A DNA stretch of 64,000 bases from Gammaproteobacteria bacterium (GCA_014859375.1 JACUUH010000001.1:62001-126000), one strand, 5' to 3'; shown: positions 43,879 through 52,628, counted from the first letter of the stretch. The notes: generated by a model not told the origin, from the sequence alone. Translations and numbers: made by a program.

Positions 43879-44169
43879 ATGTTGGAAAAAAAGAATGGTG
43901 AAATAATTGAGTCACACACAGTTTTGCAGGAAAAATATGCAGATAATCTAGAAAAGGCTCTACAAAAAATAACGGAGCAGGATGAGATAATAGCTGATCT
44001 TAAAGGTTGGCAAGAGAAGGTGGGTAGTAAGTTAAAGCGTCGTGAAGATTTTAACAGGGAGGTTTATAAAACAGTGAGTTCTCTTAATCTTGAAGAAACA
44101 CAACCGACACAAGAGTCTTTAACTTCCGTTTGTAGAAAGTTGAGTTTTAACAGGACTAAACCGGTGTGA
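43879..44169 (+). CDS. Hypothetical coiled-coil protein
   Basis: 96 residues with an amphipathic helix (LQEKYADNLEKALQKITEQD). RBS AAAGAGGAAA. The 149-bp gap before it holds TATA-rich sequence that could include a promoter. It overlaps the next start by 4 bp (GTGA). Confidence 0.6.
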   Translation: MLEKKNGEIIESHTVLQEKYADNLEKALQKITEQDEIIADLKGWQEKVGSKLKRREDFNREVYKTVSSLNLEETQPTQESLTSVCRKLSFNRTKPV

Positions 44170-44600
44170 TCATCATGTGTAAATTACAGCGTTTAATAGA
44201 AGGTAAGGTAAAGTTCAATAATGGAATAGAAGTGGATATGTTTAACCCGTATAGTTATATTGTTATTAATCTCATATTTAACGATAAGGTTAAAAAATTC
44301 GCTTTAGACTGTATTAGTAAGGGCTTGGAATATGAAGACGCCTTATCAAAATACAACAAGGTTAGTCTGTATGCAGATGAAGATATCGAAGACCCTCGTT
44401 TTATAAGCTCTAAATCATATTACCAATTATCTAACTTATTTAATTTACTTTACACTTTGACCGAAGAAAATGTTTTAGGTTCTATTGACTTAGACCTAAG
44501 TCCGTGTCATAAAGGTAAATTACACCGTAAACAAGTTCATACGTTAGAAGTATTAAAGTTTTGTTTACCTAATTATAATCAAATAACTTATGAAGAGTAA
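44166..44600 (+). CDS. Hypothetical protein
   Basis: 144 residues from GTG 44166 (overlaps upstream TGA, AGGA nine bases before) or 141 from ATG 44175; the coupled GTG seems slightly better. Mixed helical, near neutral. No family recognised. Confidence 0.55.
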   Translation: MIIMCKLQRLIEGKVKFNNGIEVDMFNPYSYIVINLIFNDKVKKFALDCISKGLEYEDALSKYNKVSLYADEDIEDPRFISSKSYYQLSNLFNLLYTLTEENVLGSIDLDLSPCHKGKLHRKQVHTLEVLKFCLPNYNQITYEE

Positions 44601-44721
44601 GTAAACCCACCCTAAAGGAGTAAATAAATATCCCTTTTTAGAGAAGCTGTAATGTGTATATTTTTTGTACTTAATAACTATACCTTATACTAAAGTATGT
44701 TAGATAAAAAAGGAAAAAGAA

Positions 44722-45123
44722 ATGCGTCCTCAAAAAGCAGATAGGTTAGTTACCCTATTTATCAAAAGGGGTATACCAAAACATTTATTAATAAACTCAG
44801 AAATACATAAATCAGCCAAAGTTTTATTAGAAAAACATTCTCCATTTATATTTTTTTCTGGTACGTTTTTTACAAAGGAAACCGTTACGATACCAGAAGC
44901 CAAATTAATACTGGTTCACCTTTTCGATAAACGGGATAAGGAAGGTTTTATAAATGCTTTAAGTCAACTATCAGAATATAGATTCGATAGAACTAAGTCT
45001 ATGTTCATTCGGAGGTATCCTCTTTTCTCTGTCACTTGGAAAGAAGAAATACCCCATCGTGTTATGGACTTCATTGATAGTTGGATTGACACTATGACTA
45101 CCCCTTCAGCAAATGCTAAATAG
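44722..45123 (+). CDS. Hypothetical protein
   Basis: 133 residues, basic, with HSPFIFFSGTFFTKETVTIP in the middle. RBS AAAAAGGAAAAAG. The 121-bp upstream gap contains CTATACCTTATAC, similar to the TATA-like part of the promoter motif. No family recognised. Confidence 0.6.
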   Translation: MRPQKADRLVTLFIKRGIPKHLLINSEIHKSAKVLLEKHSPFIFFSGTFFTKETVTIPEAKLILVHLFDKRDKEGFINALSQLSEYRFDRTKSMFIRRYPLFSVTWKEEIPHRVMDFIDSWIDTMTTPSANAK

Positions 45124-45170
45124 GTAAGAGTTTTATTAATAACGTGCAATAAAAAAAAAAGGATAAGTAA

Positions 45171-45368
45171 ATGACCTACGAAGAAGCTAAATCATCCTGC
45201 CCCAATAGAGGGGCGATACAAAGATCGCGCTCCAATAAAAGATACTATAAAAACCATTCTATTCCGTTAGATGATAGAGTCCCATGCTCGGATAAGTTAG
45301 TGGATGACTGGGAGGTTTATGATCCCAGAGAAGAAGACAACGGATCTTTATATATGTATAACGATTAA
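45171..45368 (+). CDS. Small hypothetical protein
   Basis: 65 residues, polar, basic first half (RGAIQRSRSNKRYYKNHS) and acidic second half. RBS AAAAAGGATAAG. No family recognised. Confidence 0.55.
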   Translation: MTYEEAKSSCPNRGAIQRSRSNKRYYKNHSIPLDDRVPCSDKLVDDWEVYDPREEDNGSLYMYND

Positions 45369-45413
45369 ATTTAAAAAAAAAAAGAAGTAATAAGTAAACA
45401 ACGGATGAGTATA

Positions 45414-45674
45414 ATGTCAAAATGTATTATTTTGGATCAGTTCCCAACGTCAAAAGAAACGTTATTTCGTATTCTCAACGATAACCAGCAAGAAGCATTC
45501 TTGGATATAGGTACAACGTTAAAGAACACAAGACCAGTTATTGAAGCTGGTCAACCTAAGTGGGAAGTGGAATTAGATATTAATTTAGTTACAGGAGCGT
45601 TTTTAAAATTGTTAGAATTACACGGTTATGGTTGTAGAATACAATCAAAGAAAACAATTTTAATTTGGATTTAA
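45414..45674 (+). CDS. Small hypothetical protein upstream of nrdB
   Basis: 86 residues from ATG 45414 (GGATGAG upstream); ATG 45405 is in frame but lies in that RBS. Strand-helix-strand with WEVELDINLVTGAFLKLLEL. Ends 30 bp before nrdB. No family recognised. Confidence 0.55.
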   Translation: MSKCIILDQFPTSKETLFRILNDNQQEAFLDIGTTLKNTRPVIEAGQPKWEVELDINLVTGAFLKLLELHGYGCRIQSKKTILIWI

Positions 45675-45704
45675 AACTTTTAATATTAAGAAGGTATATA
45701 AAAA

Positions 45705-46820
45705 ATGTCGTATTCTACTTTTTCTAGAGAAAGTAACAATGCTTTAACGGAACCTATGTTCTTTGGACAGAATGTGAACGTTGCTCGTTATGATCAACAG
45801 AAGTTTCCTATCTTCGAGAAACTAATAGAGAAACAACTTAGTTTCTTTTGGAGACCGGAAGAAATTGATCTATCAAAAGACCGGGCGGATTTTGCCAAAC
45901 TTGACGATAATGAAAAACATATCTTCTTAAGTAACCTTAAATACCAGACGTTATTAGACTCTGTACAAGGTCGTTCTCCTAACGTGGCATTCTTACCTAT
46001 TGTCTCTATCCCCGAATTAGAAACCTGGGTGGAGACATGGTCCTTTAGTGAAACCGTTCACTCTAGATCGTACACTCACATTATCAGAAATGTCTTCAGT
46101 AATCCTAGTGAAGTGTTTGATGATATTGTATCGAATGATGAAATCGTAAAAAGAGCAATATCAGTTACTGAACATTACGATACTTTAATTAACTTAACTA
46201 ATGAAATGTACTATAAAGGTATCGACCTTTCTGTAGATCCGGAGTTTAGAAAGAAGATTAAGACTGCGTTATATTTAACAATGGTGTCAGTTAATGTCTT
46301 AGAAGCTATTCGTTTCTATGTTTCTTTTGCTTGCAGCTTCTCATTTGCTGAACGTACTCTGATGGAAGGTAACGCTAAGGTAATTAGATTGATAGCTCGT
46401 GATGAATCACTGCACTTATCCGGTACTCAACATATTTTGAACTTGATGAGAGCTGGTAAAGATGATCCTGAGATGGCTGAAATCTCCGACGAGTTAGAAC
46501 CTCAGATTATTCAGATCTTTGCCGATGCAGCAGGACAAGAAAAGCAATGGGCTGAATACTTGTTTAAAGATGGATCTATGATTGGTCTTAATACAAAGAT
46601 ACTACAGGACTACATTGAATACATTACCAATGTTAGACTGAAGGCTTTGGGCTACCCAACTATCTTTAACACAAAGAGCAATCCGCTACCTTGGATGAAT
46701 AACTGGTTAGTCAGTGATAACGTTCAGGTAGCCCCTCAGGAGTCAGAGATTAGTTCTTACTTAGTGGGTCAAGTCGACTCTAAAGTAAGTGCAGATGATT
46801 TCAGTGGAATGGATATCTAA
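45705..46820 (+). CDS. nrdB: Ribonucleoside-diphosphate reductase beta subunit (class Ia)
   Basis: 371 residues. Iron ligands and radical Tyr are all visible: Asp85 (LLDSVQ), Glu116 and His119 with Tyr123 in [24 protein letters not shown] and [13 protein letters not shown]. This matches E. coli NrdB D84/E115/H118/Y122/E204/E238/H241. It generates the radical used by NrdA. Unusually, five small genes separate nrdA and nrdB. Confidence 0.95.
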   Translation: MSYSTFSRESNNALTEPMFFGQNVNVARYDQQKFPIFEKLIEKQLSFFWRPEEIDLSKDRADFAKLDDNEKHIFLSNLKYQTLLDSVQGRSPNVAFLPIVSIPELETWVETWSFSETVHSRSYTHIIRNVFSNPSEVFDDIVSNDEIVKRAISVTEHYDTLINLTNEMYYKGIDLSVDPEFRKKIKTALYLTMVSVNVLEAIRFYVSFACSFSFAERTLMEGNAKVIRLIARDESLHLSGTQHILNLMRAGKDDPEMAEISDELEPQIIQIFADAAGQEKQWAEYLFKDGSMIGLNTKILQDYIEYITNVRLKALGYPTIFNTKSNPLPWMNNWLVSDNVQVAPQESEISSYLVGQVDSKVSADDFSGMDI

Positions 46821-46823
46821 TTT

Positions 46824-46860
46824 TAGTCCTCTCTTCTTAGAGAGGACTATTTATCTTTTA
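46824..46860 (+). terminator. Terminator after nrdB
   Basis: AGTCCTCTC / GAGAGGACT stem with a TTCTTA loop, then ATTTATCTTTT. Confidence 0.78.
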
Positions 46861-46870
46861 ACACGGGGTA

Positions 46871-47227
46871 TTGTTTAAAGAGATAAAGCACTGCATTGCA
46901 TTTAAGGATTTTGATGAAGTCGTTGACCCTATTCAATCTAAGGATCTTAGAGAATCCATAAATAATATTCTTAATGGTTCTGTAGAGGATACTATTATTC
47001 TAGATTTTTTTGCCTCTGATATCATCATGAAGTTTAAAAATAAAGAACTTAGAATACACGATAGAATGGTGTATGATGACAACCCAACTGCGCATTGTGC
47101 GGTCTTTACTTATGTTGAAGATTTTACTTGTCGAAGATATACTAAAATAATAGACCCTTCAAGTTTTAATGGTATCGCCAATGCTTCTAGGTGCTCTCCA
47201 TACTTCAAAAATACTTCTCGTAGATAA
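46871..47227 (+). CDS. Hypothetical protein (TTG start)
   Basis: 118 residues from TTG 46871 after GGGG; no ATG is available near the start. Acidic helical N-terminus. It overlaps the following frame by 59 bp and ends with a Ser/Arg-rich stretch (PYFKNTSRR) that looks out of character, so a frameshift between the two cannot be excluded. Confidence 0.5.
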   Translation: MFKEIKHCIAFKDFDEVVDPIQSKDLRESINNILNGSVEDTIILDFFASDIIMKFKNKELRIHDRMVYDDNPTAHCAVFTYVEDFTCRRYTKIIDPSSFNGIANASRCSPYFKNTSRR

Positions 47228-47390
47228 ACTATCTAATGATAAAGTAGTCGCTGGAGTAGTGGGTAACTATAACCAAGATAAAGATATGATACCTATCATT
47301 TATAACGGTAAGACTTACAAGCCAGAAGGACTCTATCTATTTAATTCCATTTTGCTGGCGCAAATAGATTTTGATAACCCTTTACCGTAA
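47169..47390 (+). CDS. Hypothetical small protein overlapping the previous frame
   Basis: 73 residues from ATG 47169, or 69 from ATG 47181; neither has a strong RBS. The second part DKVVAGVVGNYNQDKDMIPI looks protein-like. Either a coupled separate gene or the C-terminal end of the previous gene after a +1 shift. No family recognised. Confidence 0.45.
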   Translation: MVSPMLLGALHTSKILLVDKLSNDKVVAGVVGNYNQDKDMIPIIYNGKTYKPEGLYLFNSILLAQIDFDNPLP

Positions 47391-47400
47391 ATAAAAAAAA

Positions 47401-47428
47401 TAAACTAAAATCAGGTACATACTACCTT
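47401..47428 (+). promoter_or_regulatory. Candidate phage promoter motif, copy 3
   Basis: AACT (47403-47406), TCAG (47411-47414) and ACATACTA (47417-47424). Over 28 bases it differs from the copy at 57456 at only two positions. A leader hairpin follows at 47444. Confidence 0.6.
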
Positions 47429-47443
47429 TATGTTAATAATAAA

Positions 47444-47472
47444 TTAAACCCTCTATTTTTTAGAGGGTTTAA
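47444..47472 (+). other. 5'-leader hairpin after promoter copy 3
   Basis: 12-bp stem TTAAACCCTCTA / TAGAGGGTTTAA with a T5 loop, about 20 bp after the promoter motif. It lacks a terminal T-run, so a transcript-end or stability role is more likely than termination. Confidence 0.5.
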
Positions 47473-47504
47473 TACTTCTATATTTTGTTAATTGGAGAGA
47501 ACAT

Positions 47505-47693
47505 ATGTTAAAGGTAACTATAGGGTCAAGAGTGCCTTATACAAGTATTCAAGATATAAAGGAAGTTCATGATAAAGTAAGGAAGTTAAATCTTCCAACT
47601 TACATTAATAAGATCAATTATTTCTCCGATTGGTTCTTAGTAGACGTTGTCACCGATAGAGGTGAACACGGGTATATATTTATACCGAATTAA
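47505..47693 (+). CDS. Short paralog of the 50180 protein
   Basis: 62 residues. MLKVTIGSRVP, then LNLPTYINKINYFSDWFLVDVV and GEHGYIFIPN align closely with the first ~70 residues of the protein at 50180. RBS TTGGAGAG. A conserved small domain that occurs alone here. Function unknown. Confidence 0.6.
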   Translation: MLKVTIGSRVPYTSIQDIKEVHDKVRKLNLPTYINKINYFSDWFLVDVVTDRGEHGYIFIPN

Positions 47694-47705
47694 AAGGAGA
47701 AAAAG

Positions 47706-48329
47706 ATGTTTAGTAAAAAGATAATGAACAAAAAGGTTAAAAACCTTAACCTTAATGATATTGCTGATATAGCACATACATTAGGGTTAGATCTCAACTT
47801 AACACTAGTCCCAATAAAGGAAGATCAATATGAAAAACCAAACGATGTCAAACCCACAGAAGAACTAAAAACGAAGTCGTCTGTAATTAATATTGACTTT
47901 GACAGTTATGTTTACAATGGGGATACTGTTTGGGTACTTAATGTCAAAGAGCCTGGGCACAATACAGAAATAGACTTAGAGTTTGTGTGTGTAAATAATG
48001 AGGAGTCTTTCGGTTTTTCGAACCCTATAATGGTGAAAGATGGAGACTTTGTTAAGTTTGAAGATAATTATTGGGAGATGGTTGAAGGAACTTTTGTACT
48101 TTCACCATATCCTGAAAAATTATTATTGGAAAAGAAGATTGAACAAGAAGCTACCTATTCGACTAAGGAAAGTGGTTCCCCTGAAGGTAAGGTATCTAAT
48201 ACTTTCGTATGGAGTTTAATTCAACCTTATGTCTACTATCGCCGAATCCGTTTGGCTAAAAAACGTGAAAGTAAGTATGCACTTGATAGTGTACTCGATA
48301 AGCACTTGAAGTTAGGTAAATTAAAATGA
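47706..48329 (+). CDS. Hypothetical protein
   Basis: 207 residues; Lys/Asn-rich N-terminus, strand-rich centre with DGDFVKFEDNYWEMVEGTFV, basic C-terminus. RBS AAAAGGAG. It overlaps the next small frame by ATGA. No family recognised. Confidence 0.6.
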   Translation: MFSKKIMNKKVKNLNLNDIADIAHTLGLDLNLTLVPIKEDQYEKPNDVKPTEELKTKSSVINIDFDSYVYNGDTVWVLNVKEPGHNTEIDLEFVCVNNEESFGFSNPIMVKDGDFVKFEDNYWEMVEGTFVLSPYPEKLLLEKKIEQEATYSTKESGSPEGKVSNTFVWSLIQPYVYYRRIRLAKKRESKYALDSVLDKHLKLGKLK

Positions 48330-48487
48330 ATCAGATCCTACCGAAACTAATGATGGTGGGACAAAAGATGAAGTTGCGTAAAACTTTAGGTTGTTTTGAG
48401 AAAGAAGGTTCTAAATATTTTATTTATGGTAATTGGAGAGAACGATGTCCATTATGTATAACAAAGCAAACCCTTATAATGTTATAG
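48326..48487 (+). CDS. Possible small protein with CPLC motif
   Basis: 53 residues from ATG 48326, with AGG upstream, ending TAG 48485-48487; it overlaps the start of the next gene by 43 bp. Contains CPLC near the end, possibly a metal knuckle. The long overlap lowers confidence. Confidence 0.35.
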   Translation: MNQILPKLMMVGQKMKLRKTLGCFEKEGSKYFIYGNWRERCPLCITKQTLIML

Positions 48488-48783
48488 TCATGGTAACCTG
48501 TTTATTAATGGTAACTGGCGTGGCGATAACCCTAGTGGTCACAGCTTTACCTGACGACATTAGAAATTCTTTCGAAACTTCAGAAGAGGGTGGAGTGAAA
48601 GTATCAGGGTATTACATACCAAATGAGAGGTTAGAAGAGACCTCGACTCTGGTTGCATCCTGTATAATGAACATACCTAAAGAGACAAAGTATTTTAACC
48701 TAGGTGTTAAGTTATGCATGGATGAGGCAAAGGAACTTTACGGTTTACCATTGAGTGAAAAAACTAAAGAAGGTGAGAAATAA
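48445..48783 (+). CDS. Membrane-anchored protein
   Basis: 112 residues from ATG 48445 (GGAGAG upstream). One TM helix at ~12-33 (VIVMVTCLLMVTGVAITLVV) followed by a ~75-residue acidic domain with two Cys, probably periplasmic. No family recognised. Confidence 0.55.
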   Translation: MSIMYNKANPYNVIVMVTCLLMVTGVAITLVVTALPDDIRNSFETSEEGGVKVSGYYIPNERLEETSTLVASCIMNIPKETKYFNLGVKLCMDEAKELYGLPLSEKTKEGEK

Positions 48784-49241
48784 TGACTAACGAAAATAGA
48801 GAATTACCTGTAATCAACTGGCTTGAAATGTCATCTAGAACAGGTGAAGCACACTCAAGCTATTTAAACATGCTTTCTAAGCGTGCGGTTAATGATAATG
48901 AACTGTACTTTGCTTTAGATGAAGGATTGGGTAAAACAGTTTCATTAAGTGAAACCATGGAACGGTTAGCTAAAGCTACCATGGCTAATAACCCTCGGAT
49001 GATTTATATCCAAGGTCAAGATATTGACGTATTAATGTTTGCACATTATTTACTAAATGATCAGATATTCTTGGTGTCTATCAGAGAAACTGTTTCTTTG
49101 AACTTCTTATCAATTGTTAATTGGGACGAGACAAAGTACAGTAAACCTTATGATAGGTCTACACATAGCCTGGTTTTTAATAACGTTACTAAAGAAGACT
49201 TTACTCGATTCCTTATAGGTGTAGAAAGAGTAGCTTCTTGA
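48783..49241 (+). CDS. Hypothetical protein
   Basis: 152 residues, mixed alpha/beta; RBS AAAGAAGGTGAG overlapping the upstream end. EGLGKTVSLSETMERLAKAT resembles a P-loop only superficially. No family recognised. Confidence 0.6.
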   Translation: MTNENRELPVINWLEMSSRTGEAHSSYLNMLSKRAVNDNELYFALDEGLGKTVSLSETMERLAKATMANNPRMIYIQGQDIDVLMFAHYLLNDQIFLVSIRETVSLNFLSIVNWDETKYSKPYDRSTHSLVFNNVTKEDFTRFLIGVERVAS

Positions 49242-49267
49242 TAATCTTTTAAAAAAGGTGACTAAAG

Positions 49268-50011
49268 GTGAGTACATTAACATTTGATGGAGTGGTGGAC
49301 CTAGATGAGGTATTTACCGCAGATTATGATGCCATTGTAGTATTAGATAGTAGAAAACCCGGTACCCGCAATGCTTTTTCTGAACTAGTTAAGCGTGAAT
49401 TACATGTGGACGTATTTTACAATGGTGTTTCAGAAGCATTGCTTCATAGAGATAACCGTGTTTTAGATACTCGCAAAGTATTAACAGATGGACGTATTAG
49501 ACTATTAAGAATGTCAACTAATTATAAAAATAAAAGAGATATGGCATTATACTTAGATGAGGTTAATAGACCTAGAGCATACGAATCTATTAAAAAAGAA
49601 ATTTTTAATTTTCTCAGAGGCGCTTATTTTATTATTAATGGACTTGTTACAGACACCAAGTTAAGATCTCTATCCCTTTGTTTTTATAGTAGAAAAGACA
49701 GACCTTACGAGATAGATCTAAATATCCCTTGGAGTGTTATCGACACTGAAGTGTTTGACATTGATCCAACTATAGATGCTTTTATTAATTCTGTTAACTT
49801 AATGGCTAAACGTGTTGAAAAACAGGAAAGAGTTGAAGAAGAGAAGATAGCTAAATTGGCTCGCTTTGATAGCTTCAAAGTAACCGGCTTTATTAGGCAG
49901 TCGTCTTCAACTGTAGGAATGGACATAGATTACCTAGATATGGTTATCGAAAATGGTCAATCCTTTTGCGAAAAAGCTAGTATATCAGAATACCTTGGTA
50001 TTCATATCTAA
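49268..50011 (+). CDS. Hypothetical protein (GTG start)
   Basis: 247 residues. GTG 49268 follows AAAAAAGGTGACTAAAG. Strand-rich N-terminal domain (DYDAIVVLDSRKPGTRNAF) and a charged helical region near 195-215. No family recognised. Confidence 0.6.
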   Translation: MSTLTFDGVVDLDEVFTADYDAIVVLDSRKPGTRNAFSELVKRELHVDVFYNGVSEALLHRDNRVLDTRKVLTDGRIRLLRMSTNYKNKRDMALYLDEVNRPRAYESIKKEIFNFLRGAYFIINGLVTDTKLRSLSLCFYSRKDRPYEIDLNIPWSVIDTEVFDIDPTIDAFINSVNLMAKRVEKQERVEEEKIAKLARFDSFKVTGFIRQSSSTVGMDIDYLDMVIENGQSFCEKASISEYLGIHI

Positions 50012-50025
50012 GTAAAAAAATACTA

Positions 50026-50059
50026 CCCTGTCATTTTCTATGAACTGATAGGTTTTTTT
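50026..50059 (+). terminator. Terminator, first of a tandem pair
   Basis: CCTGTCA / TGATAGG stem (one G-U pair) with a 12-base loop, then T7. Confidence 0.65.
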
Positions 50060-50121
50060 AAATTGGTTTGTTTTGCTAACCCATTGGTTCTTTTACCCTT
50101 TAGTTTGTTATAAAGTAGACA

Positions 50122-50147
50122 GGTAGGGCTTCGGCTCTACCTTTTTT
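50122..50147 (+). terminator. Terminator, second of a tandem pair (TTCG loop)
   Basis: GGTAGGGC / GCTCTACC with a TTCG tetraloop and T6 tail. About 62 bp after the first terminator with no gene between. Confidence 0.9.
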
Positions 50148-50179
50148 ATAACCTATTTTACCCAAATAAGGATAAGATA

Positions 50180-50680
50180 ATGTTGAAAGTTGAGATAACT
50201 GGCAATATACCCGCAGTAAAAGTTTTGGATAACTTCCCAGAATTATCTGCTATTCATAATCAAATAAGAGGTCTAAAATTCCCTACAGTTAACCATAAGA
50301 CCTATTACTTCAGCAATTGGTTAAACTTAAACGTTATAACTGAAGGCGGTGACTTCGGTTTTATTTATGTTCCTTTAATTAGACTAAAGGTAATAGACCC
50401 TAGAGAACTAGAAACTTTGAAAAAGTCATTACCTTCATTGTTCAATCCGAAATCAGCAGTAAGACTTTTGAGTCACGATGAACTCTCTTTAGTTTGCAAG
50501 AGCATTGGTCGATCAACCGCATATGGTAAAAACGATATATCACACGGTGGATATGACATTACGTTAGATACCGATGAACTAAAAACAGAAAAGAAATTTA
50601 GAATATGTGTTTTTGGCGGAGATATGTTTGGTCAACCTATACCTAAAGAGGAAGAGGACGAGAACTCGGTTGGGTGTTAA
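50180..50680 (+). CDS. Hypothetical protein with domain shared with 47505
   Basis: 166 residues. The N-terminal ~70 residues (MLKVEITGNIP, then KTYYFSNWLNLNVI and GDFGFIYVPL) are paralogous to the 62-residue protein at 47505. The additional ~95 residues include DPRELETLKKSLPSLFNPKS and an acidic end. Function unknown. Confidence 0.6.
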   Translation: MLKVEITGNIPAVKVLDNFPELSAIHNQIRGLKFPTVNHKTYYFSNWLNLNVITEGGDFGFIYVPLIRLKVIDPRELETLKKSLPSLFNPKSAVRLLSHDELSLVCKSIGRSTAYGKNDISHGGYDITLDTDELKTEKKFRICVFGGDMFGQPIPKEEEDENSVGC

Positions 50681-50690
50681 AGGGCATAAA

Positions 50691-50722
50691 AAAGCTACCC
50701 CGAAGGGTAGCCCAGCTTTTTA
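50691..50722 (+). terminator. Terminator after 50180 gene
   Basis: GCTACCC-CGAA-GGGTAGC stem, followed after CCAGC by T5. Confidence 0.8.
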
Positions 50723-50774
50723 TAACCAAAACCAAAAAGGAGTATCGTCATGTAACGTAGAAAAAATAACGATT

Positions 50775-50800
50775 TACTCTATATAATACATTATTAAGAA
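50775..50800 (+). promoter_or_regulatory. Possible sigma70-like -10 region
   Basis: CTCTATATAATACATT contains a TATAAT box about 28 bp upstream of the gene at 50811. No convincing -35. Confidence 0.35.
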
Positions 50801-50810
50801 AGGATTAAAG

Positions 50811-51296
50811 ATGAGCGTTTTACTTTATAGTTTTGCTGCTGTTTGTTTGTTGGGGGTTTTTATATATCTCAACAAATATTCATATTGGAGAAAGATTTAT
50901 TTTAAAGCCTGTAATAATGAGTTCGGTCTAGGGGATAACTTTAAAGACAAACAAGTCAAGTGCAAACATAATTTAAATTACAGAGCGTGGGCTTATCACT
51001 TTAAAAAGGTGAATTTAAACTTAGCCTTTAGTCTAACTATCCTAACTTTATTGTTTATATTAGTAAACGTCCTCCATATAGAAGGTAATATAACAGACAT
51101 ACAAACAGCGGCATTCATATTATTTATAACCTCAGGTATTGCAGGTAGAAAAACATTAACGTCATTAAGAGAACATTGGGAAAATCAAACTAAACCCTAC
51201 TACAATCCTAGTTTAAGTTATATGGGCTCGGTGCTCGGCTTTGCCCTTATAACTATTCTTTCTTTAGTTTTAGGTGTAATATTTTTATTAAGTTAA
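50811..51296 (+). CDS. Multi-spanning membrane protein
   Basis: 161 residues with hydrophobic segments at ~1-20, ~65-90, ~98-115 and ~137-160, so about four TM helices. Cytoplasm-side loops are basic. RBS AGAAAGGATT. First of a run of small membrane proteins. No family recognised. Confidence 0.6.
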   Translation: MSVLLYSFAAVCLLGVFIYLNKYSYWRKIYFKACNNEFGLGDNFKDKQVKCKHNLNYRAWAYHFKKVNLNLAFSLTILTLLFILVNVLHIEGNITDIQTAAFILFITSGIAGRKTLTSLREHWENQTKPYYNPSLSYMGSVLGFALITILSLVLGVIFLLS

Positions 51297-51305
51297 GGGA
51301 GTTTT

Positions 51306-51413
51306 ATGTTAGGTCTTTTGATGTTATCGCTAACATTGTATTTTAGTGTAAAGGTTGTGGTGGAGATAACGATTAGTTTAAGAAGTAATGAGTTGGCAAG
51401 AATAATTCACTGA
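51306..51413 (+). CDS. Tiny membrane protein
   Basis: 35 residues (MLGLLMLSLTLYFSVKVVVE start) with one hydrophobic helix. RBS AAGGGAGTTTT, and ends directly at the next start (51414), so it fits the gene spacing. Confidence 0.5.
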   Translation: MLGLLMLSLTLYFSVKVVVEITISLRSNELARIIH

Positions 51414-51599
51414 GTGATTTATATACTAGCAGTGGTGTTATTAGTTAACCTCAATCTTCTACTGGCGGCGACATTGTTACCGGGTAGTGAAGCGTACCTC
51501 ACTTTGGTTAATGGCATTGCAATAACATTGATTACTGCGTCATTAATTCCACATGGGTTTTTTATAATGTATATGTTTAAACGACTGGTAAGAGGATAA
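51414..51599 (+). CDS. Small two-TM membrane protein (GTG start)
   Basis: 61 residues, GTG adjacent to the upstream TGA. Hydrophobic segments ~2-22 and ~30-52. Short basic C-terminus (FKRLVRG). No family recognised. Confidence 0.5.
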   Translation: MIYILAVVLLVNLNLLLAATLLPGSEAYLTLVNGIAITLITASLIPHGFFIMYMFKRLVRG

Positions 51600-51603
51600 G
51601 GTA

Positions 51604-52269
51604 ATGAGTTCTTATACAGGAATAGGTAGTCGAACTGTATCGGCAGAAGAATTTTCGTTTATGAGAAATCTTGCTTGGTACTTAGGTTTTATTGATAAAG
51701 AATGGTGTCTACGTTCCGGCGGAGCCAATGGTAGTGACACGGCTTTCTTTAAAGGGGCAAATGACGGATATTCTAAGTTTAAGATTTATATCCCTTGGAA
51801 TAATTTCAATGGTTTGTTGGAAGGTATGTATCCATCATCTACCGATAACTATATCTTTAACGCCTCTAGTTTTGAAAATAGGATACTAGAGCAAGCGACT
51901 GATTTAGTGAAGACCGTAGTGCCTTACTGGGATAATTTAAAACCAGCGGTTAAGAAACTATTCCTAAGAAATATGTTTCAGGTATTAGGCGAGTCTTTAA
52001 ACGAACCCAGTAAATTTGTGTTGTTTTGTTCAAATGAAAAGAATTCCAAGGTTGAGGGCGGTACGAGTGTTGCTATTAACTTAGCACGTGAGTTAGAGGT
52101 ACCTACGTTTAACTTAAGGTATAAACAGATTCCGCCGTTTCTTTTGGAACGAGTAGGGGATGACATTAAAAAACTTAACGATAGATTATTTGGAATGAGC
52201 GGTAAGGAATACGACGATACAGTAGTGCGTATTAATTTTCTGAATAATTTAAGAGACAATGCTAAATAA
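51604..52269 (+). CDS. DprA/SLOG-like Rossmann protein
   Basis: 221 residues. N-terminus YTGIGSRTVSAEE, then LRSGGANGSDTAF and later VLFCSNEKNSKVEGGTSVAINLARELEVPTFN follow the nucleotide-binding pattern of the SLOG/DprA superfamily, often seen in phages. Possible nucleotide- or ssDNA-related role; none proven. RBS AAGAGGATAAG. Confidence 0.65.
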   Translation: MSSYTGIGSRTVSAEEFSFMRNLAWYLGFIDKEWCLRSGGANGSDTAFFKGANDGYSKFKIYIPWNNFNGLLEGMYPSSTDNYIFNASSFENRILEQATDLVKTVVPYWDNLKPAVKKLFLRNMFQVLGESLNEPSKFVLFCSNEKNSKVEGGTSVAINLARELEVPTFNLRYKQIPPFLLERVGDDIKKLNDRLFGMSGKEYDDTVVRINFLNNLRDNAK

Positions 52270-52289
52270 AGAACTTATAGGAGACAGAC

Positions 52290-52628
52290 ATGTCAAACAT
52301 TAATTGTGAAGATAGAAAAATAAGAGCCTCGTTCACCGATAAAGAATATAGTACCATTGTTGAATACCAGAGTAGAGTAGGTGAAAGTATAACTGTTACA
52401 GACTGTAACCCTTTTTCAGAAGGTTCCGAACCAAGGCTAATGGGCTTTGTAACTTCTGTGAAGCCTGTTAAAGGTGAGTCTGGATTCTATATTTGCAACA
52501 TGGAGGTCTGCGGTTACTCACTCGGTAAAGTATCTAATAAAGACGTAAGTGCGTTCACTTTAGTGCCAATATTCAATTTGGTTAAGGGAAATCTTTATTT
52601 GAATTCGTTCTTCATTGAGCGAGTCTAA
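52290..52628 (+). CDS. Hypothetical protein
   Basis: 112 residues, beta-rich (ESITVTDCNPFSEGSEPRLM and GESGFYICNMEVCGYS). RBS TAGGAGAC. No family recognised. Confidence 0.6.
   Translation: MSNINCEDRKIRASFTDKEYSTIVEYQSRVGESITVTDCNPFSEGSEPRLMGFVTSVKPVKGESGFYICNMEVCGYSLGKVSNKDVSAFTLVPIFNLVKGNLYLNSFFIERV

Noticed and set aside
48783-49241. EGLGKTVSL as a P-loop in the 152-residue protein
   Set aside because: It lacks the strand before the loop and a Walker B; length is too short for a typical P-loop NTPase.
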